NCBI RefSeq assembly: GCF_051020985.1
Contig: NC_135000.1
Location: forward strand, 22,164,784 to 22,228,783
Length of the DNA stretch: 64,000 nt
Source of the DNA: Nomia melanderi
Taxonomy: Eukaryota; Arthropoda; Insecta; Hymenoptera; Halictidae
Reading direction: 5' to 3'
Below, piece by piece: positions 56,716 to 64,000 of this stretch; positions within the stretch are counted from its first letter, which is position 1, and each line of letters opens with the position of its first letter. The translations under genes were made by a program, and so were the position numbers. The notes under the pieces were generated by a model, which saw nothing but the letters and a program-made list of their open reading frames with translations, ran no database searches and was not told the origin of the DNA.

Positions 56716-59700
56716 CAATCTTAACATTCACGTAAATTGCAGATCTACTTTCGTTTAATCTCTCAAGCACACTGTAGACGCATCGAATAATTGCATACAC
56801 GCCGCTCTTTCCACTTTTACTCTTTACATTACAATATTAATAGCAATTACTCGTTCATCTTATTTATCAAACACCCGTATCATTGTTACCCTTATCATTA
56901 CATTAACCCCCAACACGAATCTCAAAAGTTACTAACAAGAGTCTTAACATCAAACGTTTCACCTTCAATTGGCTTGATCGCGAGAATTTCAATGGAGACT
57001 GCACGCAGCCGCGAATTCGACGTCGTCAGTCACGAAATTTCGGTTCAGAGGCGCGCGAAAAGCTATCGGTGGGACTCGATTACGTAACATTTCCCTCGTT
57101 ATCTCGGTACGTTTATTCTCGCGGGCGGAACAAGGGAGCCGGGTCACGCCGCGCACCGCGAAGCCTTTTTAGCCTACGAGCGCGGCCGGAAGTCTCGTTA
57201 CGTGTCTAGGCGGCGAGATCAAAGGAAGACGCCGCGTGAAGGTACGGCGGGGCAGGTTTAAGGAAGACCAACCCCTCCGGAGGAGGCGAACGATGCTTTT
57301 CCTAGGGCGGGGCGGGGACGCCAGGAAGGAATCAATACGTACTAACCGTCTGGAACGCGTTTCGACCGGCATCTCGCCGTGACAAAACCAAGGACTCGGC
57401 TTAACGCGCGGCCCTTCCCGTACGGCGGCGTCGATTAAACGTCCGGAAATTCCTGCGCGATTTCACCCATTCGCATCATACGACAAAATGAAAAATATCC
57501 CATCGCCGGATTTTTTATTGTGTTTGAATAATCGACGTGTGAGAAGAGATACGGGGTATGATATAATATAAGATTATGATAGTAAAAATGTAGTATGATA
57601 ATATTCACGCTATCGAGCGTTTGACACGATTGTTACGTAATCTCTATAAAAATTGTAACAGATTATTTCCAGATTCATCGGGTGTTCGTTATACTATTCA
57701 AGTGAAACTATTCGTTTTCAAAATTGTTTCGGATATTCAATGCCTTGGAGGTATCAACAATTGTGGAACAATAGAAATGAAACCAATCATTTTTACGGGT
57801 ACGGTAGTTTTAGTGTTGATTGTTTTGGGAAATCCATCGATGAATCGAGAATCGATTGTTTCTTTAAATGAGAGAAACTAGGTTTGGAAATGTTTTGAAT
57901 TTTTGTATTTTTTAAAGAATTTTGTGTGTTCACATGTCGTCCATAGATTTTTAATTAACAGAGGTTTCAATTGTACTGTTTCGCCGTTAAATTGATAAAT
58001 ACACTGTATTATTGTGGCGGATCTGGATCGGATTTTCCTCGGGCAAATGCCATTATTCTGTTCCGGGGTTTACGCACGATAAGTTTCTATGAAACTAAAT
58101 GGATCCTCTTAAAACTGAGAGCGGAAACACTTTGACTTAGGAAACTTTAAAGTAAACTTATTTCTAAAGGATAACACGCTTTGGATACTTTTGCTCGTGC
58201 CTGACACTAGCTACACAACTAATCTTTACGATACTTTGTATCGAGAATGATTAAAAAGATTAGACGGTAATACTGTTTAACAAACTTTATCGTTCATTAA
58301 TCTATGTAAACCGTGATATGTTACGTATGGATAAATAATCCGCTACATATATTTCCTGAATATAAAAATATTTAAAATATTCTTCATATCAAGATAATAT
58401 TATCAATTGTTCAATTCTCCATTTGTAAAATATTATAATAAATGTTCGGTAAACTATTTACCACAAGAAATAACTTATGTCATATATTCGAGAGTCGAAA
58501 TTTGAACAAAGGTCTGCCAATTGGTAATCTGCAGATGTAAATACCTTGAAAAACGAGAGACTCCTGTCTTAATTTCATTATTTAATGGTGTACGCAGACG
58601 TTCTCAAACAATTTCGCCGTTTTTTTCCCATTCAAATTCCCTTTTCCCCTGCCTCTGACGTAACGGGTATCTTCAAACTTCAAAGAACCCATTTTCCGTA
58701 CTTTCAATTTCGCATCGGTGTTCCACCGAAACACTTTGTCCCGCGCAACGCACACATAAAACATTCTTTCCTTCGATTTCCCAGGAGGTCGAACAATACC
58801 GGTAAAGAAACGAAAAAGGAACAGGACACGAATTCCCATCTTTAATTACAATTCTATCGTCGTTGCATTCATATTCGAATTCCGACCGAGTGACTACAGT
58901 CATTTTACCGGCATTGTTCTATTCATTTCGCGTTCCATTCATTTCCCATAACGCGTTCCTCTTCTGTCACGCACACCTGCGCGCTAGGCCGCTCATGCAC
59001 GCAAAAATTTCATTCGGATAACCGATAAAAGATTCGAAGAACGAATTGAATTTCGGTCGAACGAACTTTTGGTCGATCCTAATGGATAAGCAGCCAGTTA
59101 AATGAGAATAGGTAAGAATAATTATTTAATCGTAATTCAAAGCGTTTGTATCCGCCATTATATCTTCCTTGAGTTTTGCAAAGTACTACAGTGATTAATC
59201 GTTCAAAATTGTTCACATTATTTCAGTAAGTTACTCGAATAAAGGAGGATAAATCATTCAAAGGACTTAATCGAATGAACAGCAGTACATTATTCGACCA
59301 CGGTAATGAATTAAATTCAAGTACAATATTAGAATAAACGTATTAAAAAAATGAAACTCTAATTGTTCATATAAATTATTTCAATGAATAAAGATGAATT
59401 GATCTAATGAGCTAGTCGGATAAATAAACAGAATAATTTGCTATGAACAATGAATAACTGTCTACAAGAAATATTTAATAATACCTATAAAAAATTCGTT
59501 CCATTCTTATTGAGATAAATATTTAGAACGACTCGAATATTTCACCATCCTCTATAGTCAACATGATTTCCCTGCTGTGTTTATTCTTTTCCCATCACAA
59601 AAATGTAGGAACGCGCGAACAAACGCGCATAATACGTCGCGATCGGGTCCGTTATCGGCACGTCCGTTTTCTTTAAAGACACGCCATATTTCTCGAGCGT

Positions 59701-60300
59701 CCGATTTACCAGGGTGGGCATAAATCGACTCGGTTTTTTCGTCGCCGTATGGACTTGCCTGTTTCATCCCTGGTTTCTTTCAGCGAACGGTTGAAATTGG
59801 AAAATATCGACGGATTAATGACGAACAAATTATGATATCGCAGTCGGTACAATGTGAATCCTCGACAGACGAAGAGAACATTCGACCGGGATTAATGGGC
59901 AACAATCCGACAGAGAGAATGGCCGGAAGTTCGAGGCAGAGTATTAGCGAGGAACTTCTCATTTTCCGGCTTGTAATTCCGAGATCAATTCTCTTATTGA
60001 AGGAGCACGCGGCATTGACTTCATTGTAACGGGTCGAGACGATACACAGGAACGCCGTGAAAATTAGGAAATTAGATACGAGTATAAAGAAAATTCAAGT
60101 TATAAATAAATTAAACTCTTAAAATTCATTCATTACGTTCGTTGTGATCAGTTTTCAAATGAACACACTGCGATATTCTACACTCTGGATTTTATAACTT
60201 TACTTTTTTTATATTATTAGATATTACACAATATAAAAGTAACACTACCGATTATGTAGTAAATAAAATCGTCCGTGGTACCAAGATGTCCCAACATTAA
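56716..60300. other. Unannotated; CpG-rich at 56980-57480 and GC-richer at 58590-58990 and 59570-60030
   Basis: The block at 56980-57480 is the most CpG-rich of these and could be a promoter-like island, but no exon borders it. Other frames overlap on both strands. No gene supported. Confidence 0.5.
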
Positions 60301-60480
60301 GACTCAATCTTACCAACTCCTAAGAATCCACCCCGAAGAACTTACAACTCAACCGATACCTCATACCCTAATGATAAAGTACCAAATACAATCCACCTCA
60401 TGTACATTACAATCCGACAATACCTCACCACACTCTCTCCACTACTAACTACGACACTAAGAACCAGAGATCCACCTGCA

Positions 60481-60714
60481 CAGAATATTGAAGAATCCCC
60501 TTCGAAGAGCAAAAGCAAAACACCCGAGCCCGGCGCCGCAAAAGTGCAGTCCGAGAAAGTCGTCGTCCTTCCTCGACCCAGGAAATCCGTGTCGCCGGTG
60601 CACGTATCCCGAGCAAGCTTCAGCTTACCTCGGATTATCGAGACTCGAGTGTACGGAGTTGACGGTATTCCGGGGATCAGAGGGCGGAACACACGGCGCG
60701 CCCTGTATCGATAG
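60481..60714 (+). CDS. Candidate exon in GC-rich island, unknown product
   Basis: I do not recognise the product. An acceptor-like CACCTGCACAG ends at 60483, with a CTAAC branch-like motif about 45 bp upstream. The frame to the stop at 60714 reads a Ser/Lys/Pro-rich start, then a Val/Arg-rich segment. Two other frames across the same DNA are also open: a 255-codon plus frame (60488-61255) and a 137-codon minus frame. The region is therefore simply poor in stop codons and I cannot tell which, if any, is real. Confidence 0.15.
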   Translation, partial: QNIEESPSKSKSKTPEPGAAKVQSEKVVVLPRPRKSVSPVHVSRASFSLPRIIETRVYGVDGIPGIRGRNTRRALYR

Positions 60715-61480
60715 AGGCAGCCCCCCTCTCTCTCTTTGGCCTCGGTTCGACCCACATCTAAAACCTGCCCCGTTCCTCTTCCCTGACGTTCCCGTGATTA
60801 TAGAACGACGAAACTCGTCTTGGGTCCCGGAGTTCCACCTAATTCCACCTTCGACCTTTTCGTCGCAAAAACCGGCAGGGAGAGAGAGAGAAAGAGAGAG
60901 GGGAAGGCAAAGAGAAGGAGAAAACGGTGGTAGGTATCAGCGGCACCGGTCCGACGGCGTGAAATCGCTCCACGAGCGACGAGATCGTAAATTTACCGGC
61001 GGTGATTCGCCTTTCGGCCCGCGTCGACTAGCAATAAGCTGGAAAAATGGCGGGCCGTGGCACGTGATCCACCGCATCCCGCGGGATCCACGGGGGCTAG
61101 GAGCATATTATTGCGCCGCGAAGATCGGCCACGTCTGTGGAAGACAAACCGTCGGAACGGTGTTCGCCGTTGAACGCCGCGTTGAACGTGTCTTCCACAA
61201 TGCTAGTTCGCAGCCGGCTCTTCTTATTGGCAACGATTCCCGAATGAAAGATTGATAATTCCAGCCGGCCCACCATCCCGCTGGCCGGAGAAATTCACGC
61301 TTCCGGGTGGTGCCAGCGAGCGTTCCAAAAATTTTGATGAGGCGCTGTACGAGCACCGCCCTTGGTATCCGACGAACGCGCGATCCAGGCCAGCCGGAAA
61401 AGGTTAAGGGAGGCGGCGGCCTTTGAACGGCCGGCGACGCGTTTTGTCGATTTCACGCAGCTTGCTGGGAATTTTTGTGT
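60715..61480. other. GC-rich island with (GA)n tract and hairpin
   Basis: It contains a purine tract at 60878-60926 with (GA)n. A 10-bp inverted repeat, TGTGGAAGAC at 61136-61145 with GTCTTCCACA at 61190-61199, encloses 44 bases. The 255-codon plus frame crosses the island and is Arg/Glu/Gly-rich over the GA tract. No domain is recognised. Confidence 0.5.
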
Positions 61481-62430
61481 TTTTCTTTCGTTTTTGGTTT
61501 GATTGGATTCGATTGCGCGGAAGGTTTTGGTAGTTGCGAATTGAAAGTTCGTGTGAATGATATTAATGTAGATAGTAAGTTGTGGAAAGAATTCTTACAG
61601 TATTTGCAGTCTGATACTGGTCAGGTGTATGTTTCGTGAGTTTGTGTAAGATGATGTAAGAGAGCCTAACACTGAATGTAACTCTAAATAATTATGTTTC
61701 TTATTAAATTGAAAATTTAGTTTTTAACGAATTTTATTTAACGATCCTTTCACTATATTTCGAACATAACTAAATCCCATACGTAGAAATGCATTTGTCA
61801 ATCACGGTTTGGTAAATTGGTAAGTATTCAATGTTTGTGATTTAATGAATTTCGTTTATGTTATTGCAATCTCTGATTTAATACAAGGACACTGTAAATG
61901 AACTCTGCGCGATAATTGGAATATTTTGAAGGCGCACTACAGAGTAATCTGGCAATTAATCGCAGCTAAAATTAATTGAGTTTACGGAAGCCTGATTAGT
62001 TCCCGATGGACCTATGAACAATGCAGCGAACGTTTCTCCAGCTCAGTGGAACACACAGTGAAAGCTGTCTCCGGCAAAGACCGACACCCGGCCGCACGAC
62101 AAAAATCAAATTTTCCAGGCCGTCTACCAAAAGCCCGACTCGTTACTCGTGACAAATTTATTTCAAATCTATTTATTCGCGCGTAACGCGTTATCGAATC
62201 ATTGTTTAACAGCCGCGAGGATCGAGAACGCTTCAGTTGCTCGTTATACCGCGCATTTTTCCGTCAGAACATAACGAAAAGTAGTGTTCGATTCGGTATC
62301 ACGTGGTTTCGATCAAACCAGCGAATGTTTAGTCCCGTTCGAAACACTCGGATCATTTATAATATTCTAAGTTATGAAAGAAAATTATAATATTAAAACG
62401 AACCAAAGAAAAATCAAATATTAATTTTAA
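61481..62430. other. Unannotated, AT-rich then mixed
   Basis: 61480-61980 is AT-rich. 61990-62350 is GC-richer. Nothing supported. Confidence 0.5.
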
Positions 62431-62886
62431 CTAAAACTTAATTTTTTGATGACCGCAACAAATAACGCAACCTCTTCTTTTTCGACAGTATTTCAAGACA
62501 TCATTTTCGTTAAAAATCTGTTTCAAAATATCCTGAAGTATTTCCTCCATTTTTTTTAATATAGTATAAATACGGTCTTCTTGAAACATAATCGATAGAT
62601 GGATATATTCAAACAATATCGAAGTACTTACAAAAGGATCTACCCATGCCATATAAAAATGATTTAATACTGTATTAATTTCATTAGATTTATTAAGTTT
62701 AATTTCTCCCAATCCCAATTTAGTCGATATTCGTCTTTTACTCAATTTCTCCCCGTTAGCCGAAATTTCGGGGGTGGTTTCAATCTTCGGAAAGCGCGCG
62801 GATAATCGCAGAAAAAAGAACGGTGACGCGGTAGAGGGTAACAGGGTCCGGAAAAAGACGGTGATATTTTGGGAGCGAGCGGGCAC
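62431..62886 (-). CDS. Candidate exon or chance ORF, unknown product
   Basis: I do not recognise the product. This minus-strand frame of 151 codons is long for DNA whose 3' two-thirds are AT-rich. Its C-terminal ~90 residues look helical and protein-like, with a Lys-Met-Glu-Glu-Ile-Leu helix and a Cys/Arg-rich end (CRKRRGCVICCGHQ). A perfect donor-like GTAAGT on the minus strand lies inside the frame near 62625-62630. If it is used, the coding part would end there. A chance ORF cannot be excluded. Confidence 0.17.
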   Translation of the reverse strand: MPARSQNITVFFRTLLPSTASPFFFLRLSARFPKIETTPEISANGEKLSKRRISTKLGLGEIKLNKSNEINTVLNHFYMAWVDPFVSTSILFEYIHLSIMFQEDRIYTILKKMEEILQDILKQIFNENDVLKYCRKRRGCVICCGHQKIKF

Positions 62887-64000
62887 CGGTATCGGGCAAT
62901 GACAGAAAAGAGATAAGGGATGTTCAGAGGGGAAGTGGATCGCCGTGAGGGACGTTATCGCGAGTAGGAAAGTTCTTTTCTCACCCTCGTCCCCGTATTC
63001 ACGCGTTCGACGATGCCGAAGCCACGTTCGATCTGTGTTTCCATCTATTCCCGGCCAGTTATGTGAGAAAATCGACGCTCCGAGGAACGAGACACATAAC
63101 AGAGCACGTCAAAGAGAATTTGATCTCTACATGCACTAACAAATACAATTTTTTTGCGGAATTTTATCTGGAAGAAGCGAGTGCTATTGAGTTTCATAAA
63201 GAAACTGCTTTCCTGTGTCCTGGAGTTCTCGGAACAAAGATTCGCCGTCATTAACAATACTAAGGTGTGCGTCGCGAACGTAGCTATTCTCGTGAAAACT
63301 GTGTGACGCTGAGATTCAATGACGGTAGATTTATTAAGAAAATTCATCGCTGAACGTGTTGAGATTTACGGAAAAATGAATTTACTCTAATTTAACGGTA
63401 GAACTACCGCACCCGTCGAAATAACGGGTTATACTTTTCTTATTTCGCAATCATTAATGTCTGGAAAATATTCGAAGCAATCTGAATTGTGGTCTAGCCT
63501 CTTAATTTTCATAATAACGGTCCAGTTTTCCGCGAGGATTTCGTCGAACGATTTCATCGACGTATCGAGTCGACTTATAAGAATCGAAAAGTATTCCAAA
63601 CTTCCGAATAAGAACTTCATCGATGAATAAATTCTTCCACGATCACTGGTTAAGTTTAGTATAAAAATTTCAAATTTTAGAATAGAGTACCATATAGAAA
63701 TAGGATTCACTATGACTATTATTATTATTATTCGATCTTGTAGCGAAAAACTCGAGGCAATCTGAATTTTTCGATAGAACTGCATCGAAAGGGAGATTTC
63801 TATACGATTATCCTGCCATCACATAATAAGGATTCCAAAGCCTTTTGAATTTCAAATGAGACTTCAATCCATCGTAAAATTTTTACGGATTTGCACTATC
63901 AATGTTGTGTTGTTACGCTGCATTTCCCGAAAAATCGAAATCTAATATTTCTCGACCATAAAAAACAAACAATTCTATATTTCACTTTAAAACTCGAACA
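62887..64000. other. Unannotated; family C-like end at 63392
   Basis: 63392 begins TTAACGGTAGAACTACCGCA, like a family C left end, with no partner in the window. (ATT)5 lies at 63718-63732. The 118-codon minus frame at 63429-63785 has no recognised family. Confidence 0.45.

Noticed and set aside
60488..61255. 255-codon frame with a YYCA motif suggesting an immunoglobulin fold
   Set aside because: No upstream cysteine or tryptophan pattern of an Ig domain. The frame crosses a GA tract, and overlapping frames on both strands show the region is simply stop-poor.

Overview
This is eukaryotic nuclear DNA with almost no protein-coding signal. It has intron-scale AT-rich stretches broken by short CpG-rich islands, every long reading frame is short and unconvincing, and there are no operons or ribosome-binding sites. 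The composition, the GA-rich tracts and the many short TTAA-bounded repeats fit an insect. I lean towards a bee or wasp (Hymenoptera), but this is a soft inference because no diagnostic gene is present.

No gene could be called with confidence. Six short open segments with a usable splice signal or exon-like protein composition are listed as low-confidence exon candidates, near 3.8, 22.7, 24.3, 29.8, 60.5 and 62.4 kb (the last on the minus strand). The window is best read as intergenic DNA or one or more long introns.

The clearest content is repetitive. (1) About twenty short (about 0.18-0.25 kb) elements, or single ends of them, have terminal inverted repeats flanked by TTAA. They fall into at least three end-sequence families (CCCTTTGCACTCG, CACGTTGACTGC/CACGTTAAGCGCC, CACTAGAACTACC), plus a longer element with TACTTTGACCG ends. 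TTAA targets and short inverted ends are the hallmark of piggyBac-type transposition, so these are probably non-autonomous (MITE) derivatives. Two abut at a shared TTAA near 4.31 kb, two lie 15 bp apart at 41.4 kb, and one is nested inside another at 30.8-31.3 kb. (2) A clean satellite of exactly 185-bp units runs from about 25.89 to 27.27 kb. Its first and last copies share variants that the inner copies lack. (3) Seven or more older minisatellites have periods of about 32, 95, 107, 114, 113, 135, 146 and 149 bp.

Layout: 0-5 kb, transposon fragments; 5.0-5.35 kb, GC-rich island with two perfect CRE sites; 5.4-5.8 and 8.07-8.3 kb, AT-rich minisatellites; 9-12 kb, CpG-rich DNA; 14.05-14.6, 15.07-15.2 and 18.2-18.7 kb, minisatellites; 17.6-18.2 kb, CpG island with a CRE; 20.1 kb, polypurine/G-quadruplex tract; 24.9-31.3 kb, MITEs and the satellite; 33-56 kb, alternating AT-rich DNA and GC islands with MITE copies and a duplicated 80-bp motif at 50 kb; 56.4-56.7 kb, a 135-bp duplication; 57-64 kb, GC-rich islands with the longest, still doubtful, open frames.

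All similarity statements are from reading by eye. No alignment, folding or database search was run.
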